Shown: positions 8,604 through 18,338, counted from the stretch's first letter. The stretch is DNA of 64,000 nucleotides from Hominimerdicola alba 8 (GCF_000178155.2 NZ_ADKM02000085.1:62001-126000), one strand, 5' to 3'. Notes: generated from the letters alone by a model not told the origin. Program-made: numbers and translations.

Positions 8604-9948
8604 TTTCCCTGCCCTCCTTGACCTTTGCTTTGTAGCGCTTTATTGCGGCGCGTGTCGGCTGTATAGCTGTATAGTTGGCGATGGCGTATTTGTCGCCCTT
8701 GTTTTTGAAAAATTCCGCCATAGCATCGTCAAGTTCGGGCTTTACGACTATTTTATCAGGGTCATATCCCGAACATTTTATCCTTATCGCTATGTCATAC
8801 GCTCTTGTGCCGCTGGTGACGACCCTTGTGACATCGTTGAACACCGAGAAATTGATATCCCATATCCACGAAACATCGTGACCGTCAGCAAGGTTGTCGT
8901 TAAGCACGAAAAGCAGTTCCTTTTCGCCCTTGTGTTCGTTCATGACACGTAAGGTCATGTTTGCACCCACAGGGTTCTTAGCCAGATTTACCAGTAAGCT
9001 GCTGCCGTCTACATTGAACTTTTCAAGTCTGCCATTGTTGACCTCGAATTTCTCAAAAGTTTCGTGCAGCACTTTTTTGTCAAAATTATAGAGGCTTGCC
9101 GCCGCATATACCGCTGAAAGGTTGTACACGTAGTAGATGCTGTTGTGGCTTATCTTGTATTCTTCGCCCTCAAATTCGATGGAGGGAACATCCAGCTTTA
9201 CATTTTTGGCGGTGACATACGGCTTTACATCACCGAAACCGCATTTCGGACAGCGGAATTTTCCCACATGGGAGTACTGGTAGTAGTCATATTTAAGTTC
9301 TTCACCACAGCGCGGGCAGAACTTGCCTTCACCGACTTCATAAGGCTTTTCCGTAGCACCTGCGTATTTCTCAACGCTGAAATAGAAAATGTTCTTGTTT
9401 TTGGGATTTGCAAGCCCCAGTCTTGAAACGTTTGGGTCATCGGCATTCAGCACAACGTTGCCCTCAAATGTTTCAAGGAATTTCTTGACTTTGAGGATAA
9501 GCGTTTCGACCTCACCGTTGCGGTCGAGCTGGTCGCGGAAGAAGTTTAAAAGCACCAGCGTTTCCAGCTTCATTTTCGAGAAGATGACAGGCACATGGCT
9601 CTCGTCTATCTCCAGCACCAGATAATCTGCCTTGACCCTGCCTTTCATATCGCAGTTCTGCAAAAGCAGTGAGGTTATGCCTGTATCGAGGTTATTGCCC
9701 TGTTTATTGGTGATTATCTTTTTGCCTGTGCTTTCAAATATGTGGTTCAGGTAATTTGTCACAGATGTTTTGCCGTTTGTGCCTGTGACTGCGATGATCG
9801 GGCAGTCCACCTTGAAAGCCTTAAGGCAGTCCTTGTTCATCTCCCAGAGTATCAGTCCGGGAGCGTTGCCTGCATCTCTGCCCAGCAGATGCAGTGCCTT
9901 TACCATAAATTTGCCGAACCAGATGGTCAGCGTATTTTTTATGCTCAT
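8596..9948 (-). CDS. murT: Lipid II isoglutaminyl synthase, Mur-ligase subunit MurT
   Basis: A 450-residue Mur-ligase homologue that activates the alpha-carboxylate of D-Glu in lipid II with ATP, then amidates it with ammonia from GatD. The P-loop is GTNGKTS at about 55-61. A four-cysteine zinc ribbon (CPRC and CPKC, about residues 207-233) sits in the central domain, as in characterised MurT. The C-terminal DUF1727 region follows. GGAGATTTGAT lies just upstream of ATG 9948. It is the first gene of the murT-gatD operon; no clear promoter was found between it and the repeat at 9984. Confidence 0.95.
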   Translation of the reverse strand: MSIKNTLTIWFGKFMVKALHLLGRDAGNAPGLILWEMNKDCLKAFKVDCPIIAVTGTNGKTSVTNYLNHIFESTGKKIITNKQGNNLDTGITSLLLQNCDMKGRVKADYLVLEIDESHVPVIFSKMKLETLVLLNFFRDQLDRNGEVETLILKVKKFLETFEGNVVLNADDPNVSRLGLANPKNKNIFYFSVEKYAGATEKPYEVGEGKFCPRCGEELKYDYYQYSHVGKFRCPKCGFGDVKPYVTAKNVKLDVPSIEFEGEEYKISHNSIYYVYNLSAVYAAASLYNFDKKVLHETFEKFEVNNGRLEKFNVDGSSLLVNLAKNPVGANMTLRVMNEHKGEKELLFVLNDNLADGHDVSWIWDINFSVFNDVTRVVTSGTRAYDIAIRIKCSGYDPDKIVVKPELDDAMAEFFKNKGDKYAIANYTAIQPTRAAIKRYKAKVKEGRENG

Positions 9949-9983
9949 ATCAAATCTCCGAATAAATCAATAATTTTCTTTAT

Positions 9984-10142
9984 GACTATCCCCTTAACAC
10001 ACCACTGCAAAATACCTCTATCAATGAGGAAAAACTGAGTTGATGTTATCTTTCCCCCGCCGCAGGCGGGGGAAAGATAACCGCCAACTGTATTCAATTC
10101 CCGATATAACATCGTTTATTTTGGTGTATCAGCGGGATAATC
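9984..10142. repeat. Modular palindromic repeat, copy R1 (divergent)
   Basis: The ends are GACTATCCC..CACACCA and TGGTGTATCAGCGGGATAA, imperfect inverted repeats shared with copies at 11159, 49749, 57740 and 59209. The core holds the palindrome TTTCCCCCGCCGCAGGCGGG with its flanks. The internal arms differ from the other copies, so this is the oldest or most diverged member. The 9949-10393 gap contains only this and the next repeat. Confidence 0.75.
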
Positions 10143-10160
10143 ACAATTTTCTTTATTATG

Positions 10161-10276
10161 TGTCTCCCAATTTTGATGTGTATTGCTGATGATACAAAAT
10201 GGCTGCTCTTTCGTATTGTTCCCCCGCCTACGGCGGGGGAACAATACACAACCAAATTGGGATTTATGTGTATCCC
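10161..10276. repeat. Second palindromic module beside R1
   Basis: Outer arms CCCAATTTTG and CCAAATTGGG flank a strong GC hairpin (TTCCCCCGCC and GGCGGGGGAA). A degenerate relative of its left half lies at 11044-11155 (shared ATGTGTATTGC and TTCGTATTG). It has no coding capacity I can support. Confidence 0.6.
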
Positions 10277-10393
10277 ATGCCGCCTGAGAACGGCTTGTCC
10301 GAAAAAACAAAAATGTCTGCCAGACCTTTCTTTTGGGGGCATCATGAAATATATGTATGTTTCTGCGGATATACGTGATCTTTGTGCTCGGCA

Positions 10394-10867
10394 CTACTTG
10401 TTTTCATTTTTGCCGAATACCTCGAAATATCGTCTGAAAACGGGTCTTATTGGCGGTGATATCATATTAATTTCTATCTCCTGCGGTGTGAAAAAACGAA
10501 GTTCTTCTATCTCTTCGGGCTGAGGTCTTGGTTCACCGCTGAACTTGCGGCAGATGTATATTATCTCAACATTAGAAACTTCATCGCCGTTTGGGTAGAT
10601 GTAATGGGCGTCACTGCCTGAGTTTACGCAGAAAAACTCCAGCTCTTCTGCGGTAAGACCTGTTTCCTCGAAAAGTTCGCGCTTGGCGCAGTCCTCGACC
10701 TTTTCATCTATCTCGACAGAACCGCCTGCGTAGCCCCACAGGTGGTTGTCAGTGCGTTTGCCCAGCAGAAGTCTGCCATGTTCGTCAACGCATATCACAC
10801 TGCCCGCACACTGTATTATCGTTTTATGTCCGACCAGCTTGCGCATCTCGGAAATATATCCGCTCAC
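10394..10867 (-). CDS. Nudix hydrolase
   Basis: A 157-residue Nudix protein that should hydrolyse a nucleoside-diphosphate-linked substrate. The Nudix box begins GGSVEIDEKVEDCAKRELFE and continues EETGL, at about residues 48-71, with all the metal-binding Glu residues present. The start is GTG 10867, chosen because AGGAGG lies 8 bases upstream. A promoter with TTGACA and TATTAT lies upstream at 10971-10999. The gene is flanked on both sides by palindromic repeats. The exact substrate cannot be deduced. Confidence 0.9.
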   Translation of the reverse strand: MSGYISEMRKLVGHKTIIQCAGSVICVDEHGRLLLGKRTDNHLWGYAGGSVEIDEKVEDCAKRELFEETGLTAEELEFFCVNSGSDAHYIYPNGDEVSNVEIIYICRKFSGEPRPQPEEIEELRFFTPQEIEINMISPPIRPVFRRYFEVFGKNENK

Positions 10868-10970
10868 AGCACAAACCTCCTATACTATCTCCATCATACA
10901 GCTGAAAGCATCGCCGTCTTTTAATGCCGATGGAACATATCTGTACGCTCCCTCATCGGCATACTATTCT

Positions 10971-10999
10971 ATAATATAACAAATCAGCCGAAATGTCAA
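10971..10999 (-). promoter_or_regulatory. sigma-A promoter of the Nudix gene
   Basis: On the - strand, TTGACA (10994-10999) and TATTAT (10971-10976) are 17 bp apart. Confidence 0.75.
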
Positions 11000-11043
11000 T
11001 AGCGAAGATTACCGAAGTTTGCTGTCTGGGGTGCGTTTTTGTT

Positions 11044-11155
11044 TTTCTGCCAATTCTTATGTGTATTGCCGGCAACATGAAATGTCTGTTGTTCGTATTG
11101 CTTTATCCGCCGAAGGCAAGGAAAGAAATATACAGCGGGATCTGGATTTGTTTTT
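11044..11155. repeat. Degenerate copy of the 10161 palindromic module
   Basis: It shares blocks such as ATGTGTATTGC and TTCGTATTG with 10166-10216, but its GC core is eroded to TATCCGCCGAAGGCAAGGA. It abuts repeat R2. The whole 10868-11401 interval holds the Nudix promoter, this module and R2, with no gene. Confidence 0.5.
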
Positions 11156-11158
11156 GTG

Positions 11159-11312
11159 GTTATCCCGCTGACACACCACAAAAACAGCGGCTATACAGAA
11201 CTTAAGGTTCTTGGCGTATATCTTTCCCCCGCCGCAGGCGGGGGAAAGATATACAACGCTCAATTATCCTTTTGTTCACCGCATTTTTAGTTGGTGTGCT
11301 AAAGGGATAGTC
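11159..11312. repeat. Modular palindromic repeat, copy R2 (inverted orientation)
   Basis: This copy matches the copy at 57740-57893 almost base for base when reverse-complemented. It has the termini GTTATCCCGCTGACACACCA and TGGTGTGCTAAAGGGATAGT, the AAGAACCTTAAG-type palindrome and the GC core with ATATC flanks. It ends 89 bp before the P-type ATPase start. Confidence 0.85.
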
Positions 11313-11401
11313 ATATTTGTTTTTACTAAATATCAGCTTGTCATTTTAAATTTTCCGACTGCATAGTATTAGATATACGACTTGTCTTACAGAAAGGAAA
11401 G

Positions 11402-14062
11402 ATGATAATGCTTGGGATCTTAGAACAAAGCCTTGAACACGCCGCGCCGAAGATGTCGCAGTCTGAGCGGCGCGGACTGACCTCAGCTGAGGCAGAACAT
11501 CGCTTGTCGGAGGACGGTGCAAATCTGCTTGGCGGCAAAAAGAAGAAAGGTCCGCTGAAAATATTTGTGGGGCAGTTCCATGATGTTATGGTGATGATAC
11601 TTCTCGGAGCGATGGTTGTTTCGGTACTGCTGGGGCAGTACACCGATGCTGTACCCATCATTGCGGTTGTGGTCATAAACGCCTTTTTAGGATTTATCCA
11701 GGAGTACCGCTGTGAGAAGACCCTCGAAAAGCTGGAAGCTATGACTGCCCCCACTGCACGAGTCTACCGTGATGGCGTACTGAAAAAACTGCCTGCCGAA
11801 AAGTTGGTCTGCGGTGATGTTTTTGCCGTTGAAGCTGGCGACAAGATACCCGCTGACGGCTACATAATCAGTTGTAAAGCCCTCTGCTGTGACGAAGCTA
11901 TACTCACAGGTGAAGCTGAACCTGCCCGCAAACAGCCCCGCCGTGATGAAGTGGATTTTTCATCGCTGAATAAGGAATATATGGCTTATATGGGTACTGT
12001 TGTCACTAAAGGCACTGCCATTATCGAAACAACTGCCACAGGCAAGCGTACACAGATGGGGCGCGTTTCGGTGATGCTTGACAGCATCGGGGAAGAACTT
12101 ACACCTTTGCAAAAAAAGCTGGCTGAACTGGGCAGAACACTGGCAGTCATCTGCATAGTCATATGCTTTATCGTTTTCATAGCGGGACTTCTGCGGGGCG
12201 AACCTCTGCTTGATATGGCTATGACAGGCATAACTATCGCCATCGCCGCCATACCTGAGGGTCTGCCTGCGGCTGTGACGATAGCACTTTCGCTGGCGGT
12301 GCGCAAAATGCTTAAGAGAAACGCACTTGTTCACAGACTTCATTCTGTGGAAACGCTGGGCTGTGCATCAGTTATCTGCACCGATAAAACAGGTACAGTC
12401 ACTCAGAACAAGATGAAAGTCACCACCCTGACCGATGCAGAGGGTACGCCGATCTCGGCAGATGAACTGCCTGCCGAATTGCCCGATGCTATCCGTGAAC
12501 TGCTGACCTGCGGGGCTGTATGCTCAAATGCTGAACTGGTGGAAAATTCGCCGTCACTGTTAAAAGGCAAGAACTCTCTGCCGCGATTTACCGCCAACGG
12601 CGACCCGACCGAATGCGCCATAGTTACTGCGGCGGCTGAGGCGGGCATTCGCGCTGACACCTTAGAACTCACAAGACAGGACGAGATACCCTTTGACAGC
12701 GAGAGCCGTTCAATGACAGTGATATGCCGTGACAGGGCGGGACAGGTCATTTCCTACAAAAAGGGGAGCGCTGATGTTATAATAAATGAATGCACTGCCG
12801 CACTGTCTTCCGCTGGCGTAAAGCCTTTCGTTAGTGCTGAAAAGCTGGCTGTTCTGCGTCAGGGCGATACCCTTGCGGCTGAGGGTCTGCGGGTGCTGGC
12901 TTTCTGCAAGATAGAGGGGGGAAGAACTGTCTTTCTTGGGCTGATGGGCATGCAAGACCCGCCTCGACCCGAAGCGGCGGCGGCAGTCCGTCAATGTCAG
13001 CGGGCGGGTATAAGGACTGTGATGATAACAGGCGACCACAAGCTGACTGCCGCCGCCATCGCAAGGCAGGTGGGTATCATGAAGCAGGGGAGCCTTGTTC
13101 TTACAGGTGCCGAACTTGATGCGATCACTGATGAACGTCTGACTGAGATAATCGACAACTGCGCTGTTTTCGCGCGAGTGACACCTGCGCACAAGCTGAG
13201 GATAGTCAAGGCTTTCAAGGCTAAGGGTCATATCTGTGCCATGACAGGCGACGGTGTCAATGATGCGCCTGCCGTAAAGGAAGCTGATATCGGCGTTTCG
13301 ATGGGCATTCAGGGTACTGAGGTAACAAAGCAGGCGGCAGACATAATACTGCTAGATGACAATTTTGCAACGCTTGTCAGTGCAGTGGAGGACGGCAGGA
13401 CGATATATGCGAATATACGCAAGTTCGTGCGTTATATGATCTCAAGCAATATCGGTGAAGTGGTGACGATGTTCGGAGGGATAATGATGGGTCTGCCGAT
13501 GGTGATGCTGCCTGCGCAGATATTGCTGGTCAACCTTGTGACAGACAGTCTGCCTGCGGTGGCGCTGGGGCTTGAACCGCCCGAAAAATCTGTGATGGAA
13601 AGAAAACCGCGTAAAGAGAGCGACAGCTTTTTCAGCGGGGGACTTCTCTGGCGAATGCTTCTGAGGGGCATTCTTATCGGTATATGCACCCTTGCGACAT
13701 TCACTGTGCTCCTGAAAGCGGGCGAACCTCTTTCTGCGGCACGTACAGGTGCGCTTATCACCCTTGTGCTGAGTCAGCTTATACATGTTTTCGAGTGCAA
13801 GTCCGAAGAGAAAACTCTGTTCACGGTTCCGCATTTTAACAACGGATTTCTCCTATTCGCGGTGACGGCTTCTGCGGCGGCGCTGTTTGCGGGAATTTAT
13901 ATACCTGTGCTCGGTAAGATATTCAGCACTGCTGTGCCCGATCTGCGCTGTCTTATATTGTCGGTTTGCTCGGCATTCTCTGTGCCTGTGCTGTCGGGAT
14001 CTGTGTGGTCAGCAAAGAAGTTAGGCAGACGCAGTACATTCGATATGCCTGCGAAAGAATAG
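11402..14062 (+). CDS. P-type ATPase, calcium-transporting type
   Basis: An 886-residue P2-type cation ATPase that probably pumps Ca2+ out of the cytoplasm. Features in order: N-terminal cation-ATPase domain; TGEA actuator motif (ILTGEAEPARK); M4 motif IPEGLPAAVTIAL; phosphorylation motif CDKTGTVTQNK; hinge GDGVNDAPAVKEADIGVSMG; M6 motif NLVTDSLPAVALGLE. The last matches the Ca2+-site pattern of SERCA/PMR1-like pumps. Start ATG 11402 follows AGAAAGGAAAG; a second ATG lies two codons on. It stands alone, ended by a terminator. Confidence 0.92.
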   Translation: MIMLGILEQSLEHAAPKMSQSERRGLTSAEAEHRLSEDGANLLGGKKKKGPLKIFVGQFHDVMVMILLGAMVVSVLLGQYTDAVPIIAVVVINAFLGFIQEYRCEKTLEKLEAMTAPTARVYRDGVLKKLPAEKLVCGDVFAVEAGDKIPADGYIISCKALCCDEAILTGEAEPARKQPRRDEVDFSSLNKEYMAYMGTVVTKGTAIIETTATGKRTQMGRVSVMLDSIGEELTPLQKKLAELGRTLAVICIVICFIVFIAGLLRGEPLLDMAMTGITIAIAAIPEGLPAAVTIALSLAVRKMLKRNALVHRLHSVETLGCASVICTDKTGTVTQNKMKVTTLTDAEGTPISADELPAELPDAIRELLTCGAVCSNAELVENSPSLLKGKNSLPRFTANGDPTECAIVTAAAEAGIRADTLELTRQDEIPFDSESRSMTVICRDRAGQVISYKKGSADVIINECTAALSSAGVKPFVSAEKLAVLRQGDTLAAEGLRVLAFCKIEGGRTVFLGLMGMQDPPRPEAAAAVRQCQRAGIRTVMITGDHKLTAAAIARQVGIMKQGSLVLTGAELDAITDERLTEIIDNCAVFARVTPAHKLRIVKAFKAKGHICAMTGDGVNDAPAVKEADIGVSMGIQGTEVTKQAADIILLDDNFATLVSAVEDGRTIYANIRKFVRYMISSNIGEVVTMFGGIMMGLPMVMLPAQILLVNLVTDSLPAVALGLEPPEKSVMERKPRKESDSFFSGGLLWRMLLRGILIGICTLATFTVLLKAGEPLSAARTGALITLVLSQLIHVFECKSEEKTLFTVPHFNNGFLLFAVTASAAALFAGIYIPVLGKIFSTAVPDLRCLILSVCSAFSVPVLSGSVWSAKKLGRRSTFDMPAKE

Positions 14063-14075
14063 ATAATAACATAAA

Positions 14076-14108
14076 AATGCTGTGCGGCACCGATGACCGC
14101 ACAGCATT
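14076..14108. terminator. Terminator after the P-type ATPase
   Basis: A 12-bp perfect stem, AATGCTGTGCGG and CCGCACAGCATT, has a 9-base loop. It lies between convergent units and could serve both strands, though U tracts are short. Confidence 0.7.
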
Positions 14109-14586
14109 ATCGTTTATCAGAACAGCGCCTTTATCCTGTCTGTGACAGCGGTCAAATATCGCCAGGTCGCAGATATTCACCTTATCCACCACAAGACTGC
14201 GGCAGCTTTGTAAATACATGGCTATCGTTGAAGCATCGGCTGCAAAGACCGTCCGGAAGATCAGCCGGATTTTCGGGCTTGTTCATAAGCAGGTCGTTGA
14301 GATGCCACATGCCGTTGTACTCGATGACCACTCTGTCAGCGCCGCATTCGTCAGAAAGTTTTAACAGCGAACTTTCTTCAAGTTCTGTGCTTTCTTCCAT
14401 CACATGCAGGGTGATATTGTTTTGTTTCAGCTTTGAAAGGTCGTATTCTTCAAGACCTTCTTCACATACAAGCAGTAAAATGTTCTCGCCGTTACCAAAG
14501 CGTTTGTTTGCAAGCGTTTTCTGTATAAGAGTAGTTTTGCCGCTTTCAAGAAAGCCGAGAAAAAGGTAAACAGGTATTTTTTTCAT
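14109..14586 (-). pseudogene. Decayed CobW/COG0523-type GTPase (frameshifted and truncated)
   Basis: The N-terminal half reads MKKIPVYLFLGFLESGKTTL, a G3E P-loop start, with GAGGAACG as ribosome site. The frame is intact to about 14268, after EYNGMWHLNDLLMNKPEN. There the reading shifts: the following frame gives FAADASTIAMYL and then SLVVDKVNICDLAIFDRC, which is the expected family continuation, while the original frame runs into a stop at 14182. The shifted frame then reaches the terminator hairpin near 14108 instead of a C-terminal domain, so the 3' end is also lost. It follows the intact GTPase gene at 14651 on the same strand. Confidence 0.7.
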
Positions 14587-14650
14587 CATTCGTTCCTCAT
14601 TCAAAAACAAAGTGCAGAAAAACTGCCGTCCTTCTGCACTTGTGTAGTAT

Positions 14651-15757
14651 TTATATCGTCAGACAGCTTTCCAGCTTTGCAAGAATATCTGCCTTTTTAT
14701 AGCCCTTGCCGATGAATACCAGCTGGTTTATTCGGTCGCCGTACTTGTCGTCCCAGTCTTCTTTCAGGTCGGGATAGCTTTCAAGTATGGCTTCAACTTC
14801 TTCCTGCGGGCAGGAAGCCAGCCACTCATTCAGTTCGGTGACACTTGCGTTGCGCCCCGCCTGCTCGAAAAGCTGTATATGCACATCGTCATCAGCGAAC
14901 CACATATAGCCTTTTGTGCGGATAAGTTCTGCGGGGTACTCGTCCACCAGTGCCATGAACTTTTCTCTGTCAAAGGGACGCACTTCCTCATACACGAAAG
15001 AGGTTATTCCGTATTCGTCCATGCAGGCTTCCTTGTCATTAGGTTCATTGGTGTTCAGCGCACGCTGTATCGATGATGAAGCCTTTACCGAATGATAGTC
15101 GAATTCTCTGCCGTGAAGTATCTTGTCGGTATCTACAACGCTGTTGACAGCGGGTATTATCTCGGCTTCCGACTGTATATCGCGTATCGCTTTTGTGACC
15201 TCTTCTATCTGTCTTTCGCACAAAAGGTCGGTCTTGTTGAGTATTACAAGGTCACAGAATTCTATCTGGTCGATTATAAGGTTTATGATGTCGCCCTCTT
15301 CTGTGTCGTTCTCCATAGTTATCTCCCGCAGGAATTCGTTGTATATGCGGTCAGCATCTACCACCGATACGACAGAACTGAGATAAACGTTGGTATCGGG
15401 GGTGTCCTCTGTGTATATCACAAACGATGCCGCAATATTCGACGGTTCACTTATGCCCGATGCTTCAACGAAAACAGCTTCGATGTCGGGCAGCTGTGAT
15501 ATGCGCTCTATCTCAGCGATAAATTCATCACGCAAAGTACAGCAGATACAGCCGTTCTGGAGTTCCACCATTTCAACAGAAGCTATGCGGTCACGATTTT
15601 TGTTGAGCAGTGCAGCATCTATGTTGACACTGCCCATGTCATTGACTATAAGCGCTATCTTGCGCTGTTCCTGTTTCAAAAGGTTCTGCATGAGGGTAGT
15701 CTTGCCCGAACCGAGATAGCCTGTTATAAGTATGACCGGTATTTTTTTATTGTTCAT
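14651..15757 (-). CDS. COG0523-family GTPase, putative zinc metallochaperone
   Basis: A 368-residue G3E GTPase with P-loop GYLGSGKTT, metal-binding motif CICC (in [11 protein letters not shown]) and base-recognition NKTD. The C-terminal CobW_C-like domain is present. COG0523 proteins deliver or allocate metals, often zinc under limitation. Here it follows a zinc-binding lipoprotein and a Fur-family regulator on one strand, which supports a zinc role by context. ATG 15757 is preferred because GAGG lies 6 bases upstream; an ATG at 15769 overlaps the previous stop and has no ribosome site. Confidence 0.88.
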   Translation of the reverse strand: MNNKKIPVILITGYLGSGKTTLMQNLLKQEQRKIALIVNDMGSVNIDAALLNKNRDRIASVEMVELQNGCICCTLRDEFIAEIERISQLPDIEAVFVEASGISEPSNIAASFVIYTEDTPDTNVYLSSVVSVVDADRIYNEFLREITMENDTEEGDIINLIIDQIEFCDLVILNKTDLLCERQIEEVTKAIRDIQSEAEIIPAVNSVVDTDKILHGREFDYHSVKASSSIQRALNTNEPNDKEACMDEYGITSFVYEEVRPFDREKFMALVDEYPAELIRTKGYMWFADDDVHIQLFEQAGRNASVTELNEWLASCPQEEVEAILESYPDLKEDWDDKYGDRINQLVFIGKGYKKADILAKLESCLTI

Positions 15758-15765
15758 ACTGCACC

Positions 15766-17415
15766 TCATTTCAGCACGCCTGCGAGAACATCATAGTTCT
15801 TCTGCATTATGGAAAGATAGCTTGTGCCGTTTGCTATGTCGTCCGCTGATATCGACTGGAGTGAGTTGAGTTCTGCGATCTCTGCACTTTTGCCCGATGC
15901 TGATATGATGGAATTCGCTATATCTTTAGAAGAATTTTCAAGAGTGAATATGGTGCCGCAGTCAAGTTCATTTACCTTGTCAGCGAGGAAAGCTATCGTT
16001 TCAAAACTGGCTTCTGTTTCGGCAGAACAGCCGATGAATGCAGCGTAATAGTCCAGACCGTAATCATCAACAAAATATCTGAACGGGAATCTGTCACCAA
16101 AAACAAGTGTCTTTGAGGAAGCACTGTCAACAAGTGTCTTGAAGCTGTTGTCAAGTTCGTCCAGCTTTGCGGTGTAGCTTTCGAGGTTCGCCTTATAGTC
16201 GGCGGCATTGTCGGGGTCTATGGCTTCAAGTTCTTTCTCTATCGCCCCGCAGATGGTTTTTGCATTTTTCACCGAGAGCCAAACATGCTCATCGTACTCT
16301 TCTTCACCCTCTTCATGATGGTGTTCGTGTTCATCTTCATGCTCTTCTTCGTGTTCTTCTTCGTGCTCATGTTCTTCTTCATCTTCATCCTCATCACTGT
16401 GACCGTGACCGATGACTTCATCACAAACCTCATCGGGAGTCAGTGCGGCATCAAAGAAAGTAGGCCAGTTGCCTTCCGGGTCAACTATGGCATCGTAGCT
16501 TTCATTGCTCATTCTGAGATGGAAATGTTCTGCCTTTTCAGGCTCGATCATATGGTCGTTGAACTCGATATACACAGGTGCGCCTGACTCTTTGTCAACT
16601 GCTTCAAAACGGTACATGGCTGCCTTTGTGCCTGTTGACCAGTTCTGAATGAAATAGCCTGTGTATTCATAATCCGAATTTACTGTCTTTCCGTCATCGT
16701 AGGTAAATGTTATGTTGTCACCATCTATTTTTACAGAACTGATGTCAGTCTTATAACCGATCGTATAGTAATCCTTGTACTCTTCTGCGGTCATACTGCC
16801 GTCCTCTGACTTATGCTCCCACGCTTCATCAAGTGAACCGTCCAGCACCAGCGGATATGCAGACTGCCATTCGCCTGCCCAGTCTGAAAGGCTTCTGTCC
16901 TTAACTTCATCGTCCTCAAAGGTGGAAACTTCCTTGCTGTGATCGTGGTCATGCTCGTGTTCATCTTCCTGCATGCCTTCTTTGAGTTCTTCGACTTTTG
17001 CGGAGTCACCCAGAACGTCCATCAGCTCCACAACTTTCATATCTTCGTTATTTGCTTCTGCAAGGGCATTTTCGACCCATTCATCAGACTCTCCGCCAAC
17101 ATACACGAACAGGTCGCAGGAGGATATTTTCAGTATATCGTCAGCGGTGGGCTGATAGTTGTGCAGGTCAACGCCGTTGTCCAGCAGATAAGTGATCTCT
17201 GCATCGTCAGCATGCTCACCGAGAATTTCCTTTGTCCAGTCATATTCAGGGAAGATGGTGCATACCACGCTGAATGACTTGTTACCTTCCTTGCCGCCCG
17301 ATTTTGACAAAGGCTTTTCGGAAGAATTTGCTTTTTCAGCGGTACCGCAGCCTGCAAGTCCCGCTGCTGCCATTGCTAATATCAGGGCATAAATGCCTAT
17401 TTTTTTCTTTAACAT
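15766..17415 (-). CDS. Zinc-binding ABC lipoprotein with a ZinT domain nested inside (ZnuA/AdcA-like)
   Basis: A 549-residue solute-binding lipoprotein, lipobox LAGC. The ZnuA N-lobe occupies about 48-155 and includes the ligand-type His in [13 protein letters not shown] His/Asp stretch (HEHDHDH) follows. A ZinT domain then covers about 172-335, from [10 protein letters not shown] to its [11 protein letters not shown] metal motif. A long Glu/His tract follows at about 337-375. The ZnuA C-lobe resumes at [11 protein letters not shown]. In AdcA the ZinT domain is C-terminal, so nesting is unusual. GGAGGTC lies upstream of ATG 17415. No permease or ATPase gene accompanies it here. Confidence 0.9.
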   Translation of the reverse strand: MLKKKIGIYALILAMAAAGLAGCGTAEKANSSEKPLSKSGGKEGNKSFSVVCTIFPEYDWTKEILGEHADDAEITYLLDNGVDLHNYQPTADDILKISSCDLFVYVGGESDEWVENALAEANNEDMKVVELMDVLGDSAKVEELKEGMQEDEHEHDHDHSKEVSTFEDDEVKDRSLSDWAGEWQSAYPLVLDGSLDEAWEHKSEDGSMTAEEYKDYYTIGYKTDISSVKIDGDNITFTYDDGKTVNSDYEYTGYFIQNWSTGTKAAMYRFEAVDKESGAPVYIEFNDHMIEPEKAEHFHLRMSNESYDAIVDPEGNWPTFFDAALTPDEVCDEVIGHGHSDEDEDEEEHEHEEEHEEEHEDEHEHHHEEGEEEYDEHVWLSVKNAKTICGAIEKELEAIDPDNAADYKANLESYTAKLDELDNSFKTLVDSASSKTLVFGDRFPFRYFVDDYGLDYYAAFIGCSAETEASFETIAFLADKVNELDCGTIFTLENSSKDIANSIISASGKSAEIAELNSLQSISADDIANGTSYLSIMQKNYDVLAGVLK

Positions 17416-17603
17416 AAATTAATGACCTCCGGATAGAATAATTAAACGCGGTGGCTGTGTTACCGTCCATTGCGGTGACACGCCATAAGAAAGAATTTTT
17501 CGTTGCGTATAAAACGCCGTTCTCGCCATGTATTACAGCACTGATATTTCAAGGAGGAAATATATTCTTTCATTATATAGCATACATGGTCGTTCTTTTA
17601 TGC

Positions 17604-17906
17604 TCAATCCAGAAGTTCGACTTTGAGGGAGATAAGGGTGGTGTGTACCCGACCTCTTCTGCTGACAGCACTGCATATCACTGCAAGTAAGCAGGATATC
17701 ATCACAGGCTGTATCGTCCCGGCAGAAGCCGTCCCGAAAGTTCGCAGTGTTTTGTGGCACTCAGACAGTGCTGTGCAGACAACACATTCTCCGCCCGTAC
17801 AGTCGTGTTCGGCATGGGCGATGATAAATGCAGATGAACCCAGTATCACGAACCACAGTGCCGCAAGCACTATCCACGATACGATTTTCTTTCTGCTTTC
17901 TGACAT
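17604..17906 (-). CDS. Small two-helix membrane protein of the zinc cluster
   Basis: A 100-residue protein with hydrophobic segments at about 10-30 and 63-82. Between them lies a Cys/His-rich loop, HAEHDCTGGECVVC, with a further CH pair. This loop probably faces outside and could bind metal. It lies between the Fur-family gene and the zinc-binding lipoprotein, 16 bases after the former, so it is probably co-transcribed. A GAGGTGAGC ribosome site precedes ATG 17906. I recognise no named family and assign no function beyond a likely link to zinc. Confidence 0.75.
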   Translation of the reverse strand: MSESRKKIVSWIVLAALWFVILGSSAFIIAHAEHDCTGGECVVCTALSECHKTLRTFGTASAGTIQPVMISCLLAVICSAVSRRGRVHTTLISLKVELLD

Positions 17907-17922
17907 GTCTGCTCACCTCACT

Positions 17923-18315
17923 TTACTTACAGTCATCACATATCACAAGTATCTCGATATCTCCGTCAGTCCCCATAGAGCCGTGATCATTCAGCTCGTT
18001 GATCATCTCACGACAGACTTCTTCATCTATCTGCTGTACTTTGCCGCATATCCTGCACCGCACGATCACCCTGCCTTTTTTGTCATCTGACAAGCGGTAT
18101 TGATATTCGCGATTGCGGTTGATATCACGCTTTGCGATACCGCTTTTCACAAGGTTGCCCATGATACGGTAGACGGTGCTCTCAGGCAGAGATATACCTG
18201 TGCTGCTGTCAGCACGTATACCCGCTATCATCTCTTTAACGGTAAATGCCTGACCCATATTTGTTTTAAGAAAAGATAGTATGACAGTCCTCTGCATTGT
18301 ATTGTAAGTTGCCAT
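17923..18315 (-). CDS. Fur-family metalloregulator, Zur-like
   Basis: A 130-residue Fur-family repressor. The winged helix includes STVYRIMGNLVKSGIAKR (recognition helix), and two CXXC pairs (CRIC and CDDC at the C-terminus) should hold structural zinc. The usual HHHH-type motif before the first CXXC is replaced by KKGRVIVRC, so the regulatory metal site is atypical. The start at 18315 has an AAGGTGAT site; an upstream ATG at 18357 would overlap the operator. It heads the zinc cluster and is probably autoregulated through the palindrome at 18339-18360. Confidence 0.88.
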   Translation of the reverse strand: MATYNTMQRTVILSFLKTNMGQAFTVKEMIAGIRADSSTGISLPESTVYRIMGNLVKSGIAKRDINRNREYQYRLSDDKKGRVIVRCRICGKVQQIDEEVCREMINELNDHGSMGTDGDIEILVICDDCK

Positions 18316-18338
18316 TATATCACCTTCGATCATCTGAG

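Noticed and set aside
10158-10523. A 121-codon + strand frame across the palindromic module and Nudix end
   Set aside because: Its sequence is repeat-derived in the first half and antisense to the Nudix gene in the second.
10040-11260. CRISPR-like repeats based on the recurring GC palindromes
   Set aside because: The palindromes are not regularly spaced, lack unique spacers of constant length and occur within larger elements; no cas genes are present.
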